The notes: generated from the sequence alone by a model not told the origin. Counted from the first letter of the stretch, positions 17,579 through 26,283 are shown. The stretch is DNA of 64,000 bases from Rhodospirillaceae bacterium (GCA_018701215.1 JABIWH010000007.1:62001-126000); one strand, 5' to 3'. Numbers and translations are program-made.

Positions 17579-17899
17579 TTATTCAGCGGTAATCTGGTCC
17601 CGCGCGGTTTCCAGCAGGTCCTGCATTTGCTGGCGGACCTGTGCCTCGGTCAAATCCAGACCCTTGCTCTGAACATCGGCCCAGACCTTTTCAAACACGT
17701 CCTCGTCCCCCGGCTTCTCGAAATCCGAGGCGATAACGGCCTTGGCATAGGCCTCCGCATCGGCGCCATCCAGACCGAGATGTTCCGCCATCCATAAACC
17801 CAGCAACTTGTTGCGCCGCGCGCCAATCTTGAACAGGGTTTCCTGATCATGGGCGTACTTCGCCTCAAAAGATTTTTCACGTTTGTCAAAGGTCGTCAT
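17579..17899 (-). CDS. Zeta-type F1F0-ATPase inhibitor (DUF1476)
   Basis: A 106-residue soluble, mainly helical protein that starts F-D-K-R-E-K-S-F-E-A-K-Y-A-H-D and continues R-R-N-K-L-L-G-L-W-M-A-E-H-L-G-L, the conserved opening of DUF1476. In alphaproteobacteria this family includes the zeta subunit, which inhibits ATP hydrolysis by F1 through its N-terminal segment. It converges on purB, with 37 bases between stops. Association with purB is common in alphaproteobacteria. GGGAG precedes the start at 17899. Confidence 0.85.
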   Translation of the reverse strand: MTTFDKREKSFEAKYAHDQETLFKIGARRNKLLGLWMAEHLGLDGADAEAYAKAVIASDFEKPGDEDVFEKVWADVQSKGLDLTEAQVRQQMQDLLETARDQITAE

Positions 17900-18029
17900 G
17901 GCTACGCGGCTCCCGCACTTGATTGTTCAACTGTTGCTCCACCCATAACCGTCCGAAGTCAATGAAGCAACTTCATATCTGGGTATTTGCAGCATCAATT
18001 GCCATATTCTCATCAACAAATCGACGAAA

Positions 18030-19694
18030 CTAGGCCGTCTTACCCGCCCCTAAGGTTGCCATGGCTTGCTGGCGCAGCTCTACCTTGCGCACCTTGCCGG
18101 TCGGGGTCATGGGCAGTTTGGGAATGATCAAAATGTGCCGGGGTACCTTGAACGAAGCGATCTTGCCACGGCAATAGTCCAGAATGTCTTCCTCGCTGGG
18201 ATTTCGCCCAGGCCTTGGCACGACAAAGGCCACGGCAACCTCCGTCAGGCGCTCGTCAGGCTGGCCAACCACGGCTGCCTCCAAGACGTCCGGTTGCTCT
18301 TGCAAATAGGCCTCGACCTCCATGGGGTCGACGTTCTCACCGCCGATCTTCAGCATATCCTTGTAGCGGCCCAGAAATCGCAGATAGCCGTCCGCCCGCA
18401 GATAACCCATGTCGCCGGTCAGGAACCAGCCCTCGGCGTTATAGGATTTCGCCGTCTCTTCCGGCTTTTTGTAATAGCAGGTCATGATGTTGTATGACTT
18501 CAAAACGATCTCGCCCGGCGTGCCATGGGGCTGCTCGCGGCCCGTATCGGGATTGATGACGCGAAAGTCAAAACCCGGGCACGGATGGCCGGAGGTCTCG
18601 CACATCTGCTCCGCCGTCGAATCCAGGAACGACAGACAGGCATTGCCGCCGATTTCGGTCATGCCATAGGCGGAGATCGGTATCATGGGCGCCAGCACTT
18701 CCAGCGCCTGTTGCATGATCGGCACGGCGGAAAAGGTGCCGGCGCCGAACACGCCCGTGCGCAGGGAGGAAAGATCCCGCGGCTTTCTCAGCTGTGCCTC
18801 GACCAGGCCTTTGACATGGGTTTCAAAACCCGAGAACTGGGTAACGCCTTCGGCCTCAACCGCATCCAGGCAGGCCTCCGCATCAAAGGTCGCGGTCAGG
18901 ATCTGCCGGTTGCCCGTGGCCATGGACAGCATGGGTCCATCCAGATAACCAAAAATATGGAACAGGGGCAGATAGTTGTAGATCACATCCGCTTCCGTGG
19001 TGCCCAGGTGATGCACCCGGTCGACCTGGTTGCGGAGAAAGCCGTGACTGCGCACTACCCCCTTGGGAAAACCGGTGGTGCCGGAGGTGTACATGATAAA
19101 GGCCGCATCCTCTACCCGCACCGCCGCCGCGCGCGTCCGCAGCTCCACCTCCAGCTCGGGTCTGTCGGCGCCGATAATGTCGCGCCAATGGCTGGTGCCC
19201 TCGGGGCTGGCAACATTCGGGTCCGTCGTCTTGATGATGATCCGTTCCAGATACGGAAAAGCCTTGGCATTGAGCTTGCCATCGGCGCCCCGCTCGGCAT
19301 CGGGCACCATCTCCCGCACCATCCGCCAATAGTCGATGGGGCCGGAGGTATCGTGGGTGATCAAGGTGCTGCATTCGGCTTGACCAATGATGTAGGCGGC
19401 ATCAGCGGTCCTAAAGCGGGTATTGATCGGCACCTGGGTGGCGCCGACCCGGGCGATGGCAAAAATCAGGTGGATCCATTCGGGACAATTGTTCAGCCAG
19501 ACACCGACCCTGTCGCCGGGACTGACGCCCGCCGCGATCAGGCCGCGCGCCAACCTATCAACCTTAATCGAGATTTCGGAAAAGGTTTCGTGCCCGCCCT
19601 TGAATGTCAGGGCCACCCGCTCACCCCAGCGATCCGCCGCCAGTGCAGGCAGATCAGCCAGGGTGGTGGATGGAGTCCAAGGCGTCGGTATCAC
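18030..19694 (-). CDS. Acyl-CoA ligase (AMP-binding, FadD3-like)
   Basis: A 554-residue enzyme of the ANL superfamily that activates a carboxylic acid with ATP and CoA. The P-loop Y-T-S-G-T-T-G-F-P-K-G is at 202-212, A5 is Y-G-M-T-E, the hinge region reads L-T-G-D-M-G-Y and R-Y-K-D-M-L-K-I-G-G-E-N-V, and the catalytic Lys is in P-T-G-K-V. Start is GTG 19694, which overlaps the stop of the amidohydrolase gene (GTGA), so the two are translationally coupled. Acid substrate is unknown; medium-chain, cyclic or aromatic acids are all possible. Confidence 0.88.
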   Translation of the reverse strand: MIPTPWTPSTTLADLPALAADRWGERVALTFKGGHETFSEISIKVDRLARGLIAAGVSPGDRVGVWLNNCPEWIHLIFAIARVGATQVPINTRFRTADAAYIIGQAECSTLITHDTSGPIDYWRMVREMVPDAERGADGKLNAKAFPYLERIIIKTTDPNVASPEGTSHWRDIIGADRPELEVELRTRAAAVRVEDAAFIMYTSGTTGFPKGVVRSHGFLRNQVDRVHHLGTTEADVIYNYLPLFHIFGYLDGPMLSMATGNRQILTATFDAEACLDAVEAEGVTQFSGFETHVKGLVEAQLRKPRDLSSLRTGVFGAGTFSAVPIMQQALEVLAPMIPISAYGMTEIGGNACLSFLDSTAEQMCETSGHPCPGFDFRVINPDTGREQPHGTPGEIVLKSYNIMTCYYKKPEETAKSYNAEGWFLTGDMGYLRADGYLRFLGRYKDMLKIGGENVDPMEVEAYLQEQPDVLEAAVVGQPDERLTEVAVAFVVPRPGRNPSEEDILDYCRGKIASFKVPRHILIIPKLPMTPTGKVRKVELRQQAMATLGAGKTA

Positions 19695-20860
19695 GATGCA
19701 GGAAAGCCGTACAGTTTGGCGGCATTGTCATAGGTCACCTTGCGCCGGACATCCGCCGATAGATGACCCATTTCCCGTTCGATAAACTCCTGACTATCGG
19801 GCCAGATGCCATCGGGATGTGGGAAGTCGGAGCCCCACATGATGTTATCCACGCCCAGGTTATCCACCAGCTGCATGCCGACCGGGTCGCTTTGGAAGGT
19901 GGCATAGCATTGCCGGTACCAATAATCCGATGGCTTCATCTTCAGGGTCAGATCCTTGAATTGGTCTTCCCACTCCAGATCCATATGCTCCAAAATATAG
20001 GGTATCCAGCCGATGCCGCTTTCCGCGATCACCACTTTCAAGTCCGGATGCATCTCCAGCTTGCCGCCGAAGATGATCTCCATCAGCTTGTTCGACATAT
20101 ACATTTGAAAGGCGGTGATGAAGACGGCAAAGGCCTGGCGTGCTTCCAAGGGTTCCATGGCATCGAAATCCGGCGCCTTGGCCCCGCCAGTGTGAAAATG
20201 CAGCGGTAGCTTCGAGGCCGCGGCGGCGGCAAACACCGGATCCCAATGTTTGTGGTACAGCGGTTTGCCATCCGGGATCGAGGGGATTTCCAAGCCCTTG
20301 ACCGCGCCGCGTTTGGCCACGCGCTCGATCTCGGCCACCGCCGCCTCGATATCATGGCCGGGAATGGACGCCAGCCCAGCCAGACGGTCAGGGTACGCGG
20401 AGCAGAATTCCGCCAGCCAGTCATTGTAAATCTGCATCATCACGATCGAGGCTTCCGGATCGTTCAGACGCGCCGCGCCGCCAAGGATGCCGAACATCAC
20501 CTCGCCCACCACGCCATCCAGATCCTGGTCCTTGATCCGCAGATCAGGTTCGGTCAGGCGCCGGATGCCGTTCTTGCCGTCCTCGTATAGGCCCTGCGCC
20601 GCCATGCGGTCGGAACGGTGAATGACGCCGGGGACATATTCCCGGCCAGCCGATCCCATGCCGTTTTGCAAGCCGAATTGGCCGCCGTTCTTCGAGACCC
20701 AGGTGGGTCCCTTGGGACCATCAGTGACGTAGGGCATGCGTGCCTTCATCGCCGCCGGCGCGTTGTCGGTGAACAGATCCGGTGGCAGCCAGATCAGGTC
20801 AATATGGCAATCGGCGGAAATTACGCCCCCCGAATGGTTTCCGATATTGTTGTTGCTCAT
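19691..20860 (-). CDS. Metal-dependent amidohydrolase (Amidohydro_2 family)
   Basis: This 389-residue TIM-barrel enzyme has the N-terminal D-C-H-I-D metal motif (Amidohydro_2 uses D/E-x-H), H-F-H-T-G-G in the middle and G-S-D-F-P-H-P-D-G near residue 345, where the Asp is a metal/catalytic ligand. The family contains decarboxylases (ACMSD-like) and C-C or C-N hydrolases. ATG 20860 is chosen because AGGGGAGA lies 3-4 bases upstream; a start at 20890 is less likely. It is coupled to the CoA ligase and divergent from the polyketide synthase. Confidence 0.82.
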   Translation of the reverse strand: MSNNNIGNHSGGVISADCHIDLIWLPPDLFTDNAPAAMKARMPYVTDGPKGPTWVSKNGGQFGLQNGMGSAGREYVPGVIHRSDRMAAQGLYEDGKNGIRRLTEPDLRIKDQDLDGVVGEVMFGILGGAARLNDPEASIVMMQIYNDWLAEFCSAYPDRLAGLASIPGHDIEAAVAEIERVAKRGAVKGLEIPSIPDGKPLYHKHWDPVFAAAAASKLPLHFHTGGAKAPDFDAMEPLEARQAFAVFITAFQMYMSNKLMEIIFGGKLEMHPDLKVVIAESGIGWIPYILEHMDLEWEDQFKDLTLKMKPSDYWYRQCYATFQSDPVGMQLVDNLGVDNIMWGSDFPHPDGIWPDSQEFIEREMGHLSADVRRKVTYDNAAKLYGFPAS

Positions 20861-21022
20861 GGATCTCCCCTTCCATTCCTTGGTTGACATTCATGTGTCT
20901 TGTAAGCATTGCAATTCAGCCTACGCCGCGTCGAACATCTTGTAGGACAAGCCTTTTCTTCCCCAGCAATCCCATTGCCACCAAGAATACGCAATTTCTC
21001 CCGAAACACCAAAAACGAGCTG

Positions 21023-21052
21023 TTGACGGCTATGTCCCACGGTCAATTTACT
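21023..21052 (+). promoter_or_regulatory. Candidate promoter of the type III PKS operon
   Basis: TTGACG (21023-21028) is followed after 18 bases by TTTACT (21047-21052), about 54 bases upstream of ATG 21106. The -35 matches five of six consensus bases and the -10 four of six. TTGAC and GTCAA also form a short inverted repeat across the spacer. Confidence 0.3.
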
Positions 21053-21105
21053 TGCCTCTCGCCGAGCCGCATCGTTAGCTATGTGCAATGATTAAAGGAA
21101 GACGA

Positions 21106-22164
21106 ATGAACACACCGGCGCGCTTGAATGCCCTGGCCACGGCGGTACCGGATCACATACTGCGGCAGTCGGACGCGTTGCCGGCGGCGGCACGGCTGTT
21201 TTCAAAGCAGGCCGCCGAGATGAGCCCGCAACGCCTGGCCCGGATTTTCGGCAATACAGCGATTGAAACCAGGAATACCTGCCAACCGTTGGATTGGTAC
21301 CTGGCCCCCCACGATTTTTCCGAACGCAACGGGCTGTACCTGCGGCACGCCGCCGCATTGTTGCAGCACGCCGCCGAGACAGCCATAGCCGAGGCGGAAC
21401 TGGCACCGGGCGATATCGATATGATTATCACCGTGTCCTCCACCGGCATCGCGACACCCAGCCTGGATGCCTTGCTGGTGCAGCGCATGCCGTTCCGCGA
21501 CGACGTGCAACGGCTGCCTGTCTTCGGCCTGGGCTGCGCCGGCGGCGTGCAGGGCCTGGCCAGGGCCGCCGCCCTGGCTCGCGGCCAGCCCGGATCGAAC
21601 GTCTTGCTGCTGGTGGTGGAGCTGTGCAGCCTGACCTTGCGCCATGGCGATCGCAGCAAAAGCAATATTATCGCCACCGCGCTGTTTGGCGATGGCGCCG
21701 CCGCCGCCGTGATCTCGACCGACGCCCCCGGCCCCGCGATTACGGCCTGGGGTGAGCATACCTGGCCCGATACCCTGGACGTCATGGGTTGGGATGCCGG
21801 CAATGACGGCCTGCGGGTAATATTTTCGCGGGACATCCCGACCATTATCGAACAGGATTTTCAGGCTGCCTTGGACATCTTTCTTGGGCGACAGGAATTG
21901 AATTGCCGACAGATCGACCATTTCGTGGCCCACCCCGGCGGCGCCAAGGTGCTAGACGCCCTGGAAGCCGTGTTCGGTCTTCCCCTTGGCGGGCTCGAGG
22001 CGTCGCGGGAAGTCATGCGCCGCCATGGCAATATGTCCGCCGTGACCGTGCTGTTCGTATTGCGGGAGGTATATCAGGCCGGCTTGCAGGCCCAACAGCG
22101 CCTGTTGCTGAGCAGCATGGGCCCCGGCTTCACCGCCGCGTTTACCCTGCTGGAAACCGATTGA
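21106..22164 (+). CDS. Type III polyketide synthase (chalcone/stilbene synthase family)
   Basis: A 352-residue homodimeric ketosynthase that extends an acyl-CoA starter with malonyl-CoA without an acyl carrier protein. The catalytic triad is visible: Cys144 in F-G-L-G-C-A-G-G, His276 in V-A-H-P-G-G-A-K and Asn309 in R-H-G-N-M-S-A. The F-G-D-G-A-A-A segment (about 194-200) is also conserved. Length and motifs fit bacterial alkylresorcinol/alkylpyrone synthases (BpsA, SrsA, PKS18 types). ATG 21106 is preferred to 21088 because AAAGGAAG lies just upstream. Its TGA overlaps the TTG start of the methyltransferase gene, so both are made together. Product cannot be told from sequence. Confidence 0.93.
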   Translation: MNTPARLNALATAVPDHILRQSDALPAAARLFSKQAAEMSPQRLARIFGNTAIETRNTCQPLDWYLAPHDFSERNGLYLRHAAALLQHAAETAIAEAELAPGDIDMIITVSSTGIATPSLDALLVQRMPFRDDVQRLPVFGLGCAGGVQGLARAAALARGQPGSNVLLLVVELCSLTLRHGDRSKSNIIATALFGDGAAAAVISTDAPGPAITAWGEHTWPDTLDVMGWDAGNDGLRVIFSRDIPTIIEQDFQAALDIFLGRQELNCRQIDHFVAHPGGAKVLDALEAVFGLPLGGLEASREVMRRHGNMSAVTVLFVLREVYQAGLQAQQRLLLSSMGPGFTAAFTLLETD

Positions 22165-22655
22165 CCGCCGCCTGGATCATTCTGGCCCTGGTCGCCGCCC
22201 AGCGCCTGGGCGAATTACTCTACAGCCGCCGTAACGAAGCGCGTCTGCGGGCCCAAGGTGGTGTCGAGGTAGGCGCCGGGCATTACCCGTTGTTCTTTTT
22301 GGTCCATGGCGGCTGGCTGGCCGCCCTGGCCCTGTGGGTTGGCCCGGATACCGCCGTCAACTGGTGGTGGTTGGCCGTCTTTGCCCTGTTACAGATTGGC
22401 CGGGTCTGGGTGCTGGCCAGCCTGGGCCCTTATTGGTGCACCCGCATTATTACTCTGCCGGGGGCGCCGTTGATCAAAACAGGACCGTACCGTTGGCTGC
22501 GCCACCCCAATTATCTGGTGGTGGCGGGCGAAGTCGCCGTGCTGCCGCTGGTGTTTTCCGCCCATGGTATCGCCATCACATTTTCAATCCTCAACGCCCT
22601 GCTGCTTGTCCACCGCATCCGGGTCGAGAGCACGGCGTTACAGGACCGGTGTTGA
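22161..22655 (+). CDS. ICMT-family membrane methyltransferase (BpsB/SrsB-like)
   Basis: The 164-residue integral membrane protein starts at TTG 22161 inside the polyketide synthase stop (TTGA overlap). It has about four hydrophobic segments and the isoprenylcysteine carboxyl methyltransferase signature G-P-Y-R-W-L-R-H-P-N-Y (about 113-123) with the later H-R-I-R-V-E near the C terminus, which bind SAM. In Bacillus bpsAB and Streptomyces srsAB the same pairing O-methylates the polyketide made by the neighbouring enzyme. The same role is inferred here; prenyl-cysteine substrates are unlikely in a bacterium. Confidence 0.85.
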   Translation: MTAAWIILALVAAQRLGELLYSRRNEARLRAQGGVEVGAGHYPLFFLVHGGWLAALALWVGPDTAVNWWWLAVFALLQIGRVWVLASLGPYWCTRIITLPGAPLIKTGPYRWLRHPNYLVVAGEVAVLPLVFSAHGIAITFSILNALLLVHRIRVESTALQDRC

Positions 22656-22982
22656 TTATTGCACGGACGAAAAAGAGGTCGGCGCCAAGAACTGGCTGTT
22701 TACCGAAGCCACGATCTGGCCATTGGCCTCTGTCTCGGCGCGCTTGGTGAGCCATTCGGGATCGACGGCGAAGGCGCCGAACTTTTCCTCACGCTCGGCC
22801 ATGGAGTCCCATGCCAGAAGATAGGTCAGATCCTGGTTCGAATCGCCAATCAACGTGGTCCAGAAGCCAGCCTGGCGAATACCAAAACGCTCCCAGATCG
22901 GCAAGGTGATGGTTTCGAAGCGTTTCAACAAATCCGGCAAACGGCCCGGCACGCAGTGGTAAATCCGCAGTTCATAAATCAT
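22656..22982 (-). CDS. NIPSNAP family protein
   Basis: This 108-residue protein shows the NIPSNAP start M-I-Y-E-L-R-I-Y-x-C-V-P-G-R-L-P and the later T-Y-L-L-A-W-D-S-M-A-E-R strand-helix, a dimeric alpha+beta-barrel fold. The exact function of bacterial members is unknown; many sit beside CoA or aromatic catabolic genes. It converges on the methyltransferase gene with adjoining stop codons (22653-22658) and is divergent from the CoA transferase. Confidence 0.85.
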   Translation of the reverse strand: MIYELRIYHCVPGRLPDLLKRFETITLPIWERFGIRQAGFWTTLIGDSNQDLTYLLAWDSMAEREEKFGAFAVDPEWLTKRAETEANGQIVASVNSQFLAPTSFSSVQ

Positions 22983-23079
22983 GGCTTTTTCGCCCCCAGG
23001 TTAGAATAAAATTATTCCGCTACCTTTCTATCCGGTTGCTGTCAAAATGGGAACAGAACCGATGTGGGAGTGAAACGAC

Positions 23080-24318
23080 ATGAGTGTGGATAATATGAAT
23101 AGCATGGGCGCCGGCTGCCTGAACGGCGTGCGTATTCTGGATCTGACCCAGTTCGAGGCGGGACCGTCCTGCACCGAAGCGCTGGCCTGGCTGGGGGCTG
23201 AAGTGGTGAAGGTGGAGAACCCCAAGGGCGGCGATCCGGGGCGCGGCTCCTTCGCCGAGCCGCCCGGCAAGGATTCCTGGTACTTTCTGCTGTTCAATGC
23301 CTCCAAAAAATCGGTCACGCTGAACCTGAAGGATCCGGCGGGCGTAGCCCTGTTCAAGGACCTGGCGCGGCAAGCCGATGTGGTGGTGGAGAATTTCGCG
23401 CCCGGCGCCATCGAACGTCTGGGCCTGGGCTATGACGCTATTCGCGAGGTCAATCCCTCGGTCATTTATGCCCAGGTCAAAGGTTTTGGCGAGGGCAGCC
23501 CGTATGAGAACAATCTGGCGTTTGACATGATCGCCCAGGCCTGCGGCGGCGTCATGAGCATTACCGGCGAGCCGGACCAACCCCCCGTCAAACCCGGCAC
23601 CACGATTGGCGATACGGGCACCGGTATGTTGCTGGCGATTTCGATCCTGGGCGCGCTGTACAAGCGCAAGGAAACCGGCCAGGGCGAACGCCTGCAACTG
23701 GCCATGCAGGATGCCATGCTGCATTACATCCGCGTTGCCTTCGCCTCCCAGGCGTCCTTTAACAAGGCGGCGCCCAGGGCCGGGGCCAAGCTGTTATCCG
23801 GCGCCAACCCGCCCTGCGGCATCTTTCCCTGCAAGCCCGGCGGACCCAATGACTATGTCTATATCTATACCTCGCGCGCCAATCCGCTGCATTGGCAACG
23901 GCTGTTGGAACTGATCGGGCGGGAGGATCTGATCGGCGATCCAAACTATGAAAACGCCGCCGTCCGCGCCGAACGGGAAGACGATATTGACGCGATGATT
24001 TCCGCCTGGACCCGGCAATACGACAAGCACGAGGCCATGCGCCTGGTCGGCGCCGCCGGCATTCCCGCCGGCGCGGTGCTTGATACGGATGAATTGCAAA
24101 ACGACCAGAGTTTCGCGGACCGGGGCATCATGCAGACCATGGCGCATCCAACCAACGGTGATTTCAGGATGCCGGCCTGGCCCGTGCGTCACAACGGCGC
24201 TGCGCCCGAACTGACGGCGGCGCCGTTGCTGGGTGCAAACGCCGAGGATGTTTTTAACAGCTGGCTGAACATGGACAAGGCCGCGGTCGACAAGCTGCGT
24301 GATGACGGGGTGATTTAG
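23080..24318 (+). CDS. Class III CoA transferase (CaiB/BaiF family)
   Basis: A 412-residue enzyme with the family start G-V-R-I-L-D-L-T-Q-F-E-A-G-P, V-V-K-V-E-N-P, S-V-T-L-N-L-K and V-E-N-F-A-P-G. The catalytic aspartate is in I-G-D-T-G-T-G-M (about residue 178), as in formyl-CoA transferase. It moves CoA between carboxylic acids via acyl-aspartyl intermediates; substrates are not predictable. GGGAG is nine bases before ATG 23080. It closes the CoA/lipid block inserted between purB and purC. Confidence 0.9.
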   Translation: MSVDNMNSMGAGCLNGVRILDLTQFEAGPSCTEALAWLGAEVVKVENPKGGDPGRGSFAEPPGKDSWYFLLFNASKKSVTLNLKDPAGVALFKDLARQADVVVENFAPGAIERLGLGYDAIREVNPSVIYAQVKGFGEGSPYENNLAFDMIAQACGGVMSITGEPDQPPVKPGTTIGDTGTGMLLAISILGALYKRKETGQGERLQLAMQDAMLHYIRVAFASQASFNKAAPRAGAKLLSGANPPCGIFPCKPGGPNDYVYIYTSRANPLHWQRLLELIGREDLIGDPNYENAAVRAEREDDIDAMISAWTRQYDKHEAMRLVGAAGIPAGAVLDTDELQNDQSFADRGIMQTMAHPTNGDFRMPAWPVRHNGAAPELTAAPLLGANAEDVFNSWLNMDKAAVDKLRDDGVI

Positions 24319-24383
24319 GCGCCGCCTGAATTTGGTAGTGACTGTGCTGTGGGTGAATGCGGCCCGTCATTCCCGATTAATAG

Positions 24384-24400
24384 TGCACCGGTACGGTGCA
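24384..24400. promoter_or_regulatory. Inverted repeat upstream of purC, candidate operator
   Basis: TGCACCG (24384-24390) and CGGTGCA (24394-24400) are perfect arms around a 3-base centre, about 75 bases upstream of the predicted purC -35. It may be a repressor site or the end of the CoA transferase transcript, which stops 66 bases earlier. No T-run follows, so a terminator role is weaker. Confidence 0.35.
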
Positions 24401-24475
24401 GGCGAATGCCAGTTTGGCGACTTGCATAAAATGCCAAATCACTTCGGCATAAAGAAGTTATCGCCCATGATGACA

Positions 24476-24504
24476 TTGTTTTGCGGCGGCTTTTCGGCTA
24501 TACG
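24476..24504 (+). promoter_or_regulatory. Predicted sigma70-type promoter of the pur operon
   Basis: TTGTTT (24476-24481), a 17-base spacer and TATACG (24499-24504) place a transcription start about 60 bases before purC ATG 24573. The 254-base gap 24319-24572 contains no other credible gene; a 77-codon ORF in it lacks a ribosome site. Confidence 0.4.
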
Positions 24505-24572
24505 TCGAATCCTTCGGTGCAGGGCCTATTGCATGCCCGGGAAACGCACCGCCCCACAATTTTGAGGTTACC

Positions 24573-25337
24573 ATGGCCAGGCGTAGAAAAGTCTACGAAG
24601 GCAAGGCGAAAGTCCTTTACGAAGGTCCGGAGCCGGGCACTTTGGTGCAGTATTTCAAGGACGACGCCACCGCGTTCAACAACGAGAAAAAGGGCACGGT
24701 GACCGGCAAGGGCGTTCTGAACAATCGGATTTCCGAGCATATCATGCTGCGCCTAGCGGAGATCGGCATCCCGACGCATTTTGTTCGCCGCCTAAATATG
24801 CGCGAGCAGCTGATCCGCGAGGTGGAGATCATTCCCGTCGAGGTGATTGTCCGCAATATCGCCGCCGGCTCCATGTCGAAACGCCTTGGTATTCCCGAGG
24901 GCACGCCCCTGCCCCGCTCCATCGTGGAGTTTTGCTATAAATCCGACGACCTGGGCGATCCCCTGGTCAGTGAAGAACATGTCACCGCCTTTGGCTGGGC
25001 CACGCCGCCGGAGATCGACGACATGATGGCCCTGGCACTGCGCATCAACGATATTCTATATGGCCTGTTTGCCGGTGTCGGCATCCGCCTGGTGGATTTC
25101 AAGATCGAATTTGGCCGCCTTTACAGCGAAGAAGACGTGCGCACGGTACTGGCTGACGAGATCAGCCCCGACAGCTGCCGCCTGTGGGACATCCGTTCCA
25201 ACGAGAAATTGGATAAGGACCGTTTTCGCCGCGATTTGGGCGGCGTGGCCGAAGCCTATCAAGAGGTGGCCCGGCGCCTTGGTATTTTGCCCGAAGGCGG
25301 CCCCAATGACCTGAAAGGCCCGACGGTGATGCAATGA
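24573..25337 (+). CDS. purC: Phosphoribosylaminoimidazole-succinocarboxamide (SAICAR) synthase
   Basis: This 254-residue enzyme joins CAIR and aspartate using ATP. It starts R-R-K-V-Y-E-G-K-A-K-V-L-Y-E-G (ATP-site beta hairpin); it has F-K-D-D-A-T-A-F-N, E-V-I-V-R-N-I-A-A-G-S (about 91-101) and V-D-F-K-I-E-F-G (about 173-180) followed by D-E-I-S-P-D-S-C-R-L-W-D, all SAICAR synthase signatures. GAGG is just upstream of ATG. It is the first gene of the purC-purS-purQ-purL-bolA-grxD operon, with purS 10 bases downstream. Confidence 0.97.
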   Translation: MARRRKVYEGKAKVLYEGPEPGTLVQYFKDDATAFNNEKKGTVTGKGVLNNRISEHIMLRLAEIGIPTHFVRRLNMREQLIREVEIIPVEVIVRNIAAGSMSKRLGIPEGTPLPRSIVEFCYKSDDLGDPLVSEEHVTAFGWATPPEIDDMMALALRINDILYGLFAGVGIRLVDFKIEFGRLYSEEDVRTVLADEISPDSCRLWDIRSNEKLDKDRFRRDLGGVAEAYQEVARRLGILPEGGPNDLKGPTVMQ

Positions 25338-25347
25338 CGGTGACACG

Positions 25348-25593
25348 ATGAAGGCCCGCGTACATGTATCTTTCAAAAACGGTGTCCTGGACCCCCAGGG
25401 CAAGGCGATTGGCCTGACCTTGGCGAATTTGGGCTTTGACGGCGTCGGCGACGTGCGCCAGGGCAAGCTGATCGAGCTTGATCTGGCCGAGAGCGATCCA
25501 GGCGCGGCGCGGAAATCAGTCGAGGCCATGTGCGAGAAGCTGCTCGCCAACACGGTGATCGAAAACTACGCTATCGAATTGGAAGAAGATTAA
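25348..25593 (+). CDS. purS: FGAM synthase, PurS subunit
   Basis: An 81-residue subunit of the three-part phosphoribosylformylglycinamidine synthase. It has the typical V-x-V-S-F-K-N-G-V-L-D-P-Q-G-K-A-I start and the G-K-L-I-E-L-D-L strand, ending with V-I-E-N-Y-A-I-E-L-E. PurS bridges PurL and PurQ, helping ammonia pass from the glutaminase to the synthase. Its presence matches the short PurL encoded downstream. It lies 10 bases after purC and 6 bases before purQ. Confidence 0.96.
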   Translation: MKARVHVSFKNGVLDPQGKAIGLTLANLGFDGVGDVRQGKLIELDLAESDPGAARKSVEAMCEKLLANTVIENYAIELEED

Positions 25594-25599
25594 GCTGCG

Positions 25600-26283
25600 A
25601 TGAAAGCATCGGTGATCGTTTTTCCCGGCTCAAATTGTGACCGCGATGTGCAAGTGGCATTGGCCAATGCCATCGGTGGGCCAGTCGACATGGTCTGGCA
25701 CGGCGATAGCGAGATGGCCAAGACCGACCTGATCGTGCTGCCGGGTGGTTTTTCCTATGGCGACTATCTGCGCAGTGGCGCGATGTCCGCCCGCTCGCCC
25801 GTAATGCGCGAAGTGGTGGCGCGGGCCGAACAGGGCGTGGCCGTCCTGGGTATCTGCAACGGCTTCCAGGTGCTGACCGAGGCCGGTCTGCTGCCCGGCG
25901 CGCTGTTGCCGAACGCGGGCCTGAAGTTCGTCTGCCGGGATGTCCAAATTCGCGTCGAAAACAGCCAGACCCTGTTCACCAACGGCTATCAAGCGGGCCA
26001 GACCTTGCGCATTCCGGTGGCCCATCACGACGGCCAATACTTCGTCGAGCCCGACAGATTGGACGAGATGCAGGCCGGTGATCAGATCGCCTTCCGCTAT
26101 TGCGCCGGCGAGGAAGGCCGCAAGAATAATCCGAATGGTTCGATTGATGATATCGCCGGCGTTTTCAATCGGCGCAAGACCGTGTTGGGCCTGATGCCGC
26201 ATCCCGAACGGGCCGCCGACGCCAGCCATGGCGGCACCGACGGCCAGGGTCTATTGAACAGCCTCGTCTCCGCTCTTTCCTAA
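25600..26283 (+). CDS. purQ: FGAM synthase, PurQ glutaminase subunit
   Basis: A 227-residue class I glutamine amidotransferase that supplies ammonia to PurL. The nucleophile C86 lies in V-L-G-I-C-N-G-F-Q, the oxyanion strand L-P-G-G-F-S-Y-G-D-Y-L is at 47-57, and the His/Glu pair is in M-P-H-P-E-R near residue 205. It begins V-I-V-F-P-G-S-N-C-D as PurQ proteins do. It is tightly packed between purS and purL (11 bases to the purL start). Confidence 0.97.
   Translation: MKASVIVFPGSNCDRDVQVALANAIGGPVDMVWHGDSEMAKTDLIVLPGGFSYGDYLRSGAMSARSPVMREVVARAEQGVAVLGICNGFQVLTEAGLLPGALLPNAGLKFVCRDVQIRVENSQTLFTNGYQAGQTLRIPVAHHDGQYFVEPDRLDEMQAGDQIAFRYCAGEEGRKNNPNGSIDDIAGVFNRRKTVLGLMPHPERAADASHGGTDGQGLLNSLVSALS

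Noticed and set aside
24332..24565. 77-codon ORF upstream of purC
   Set aside because: It spans the likely purC promoter and lacks a ribosome site; sequence is not protein-like.
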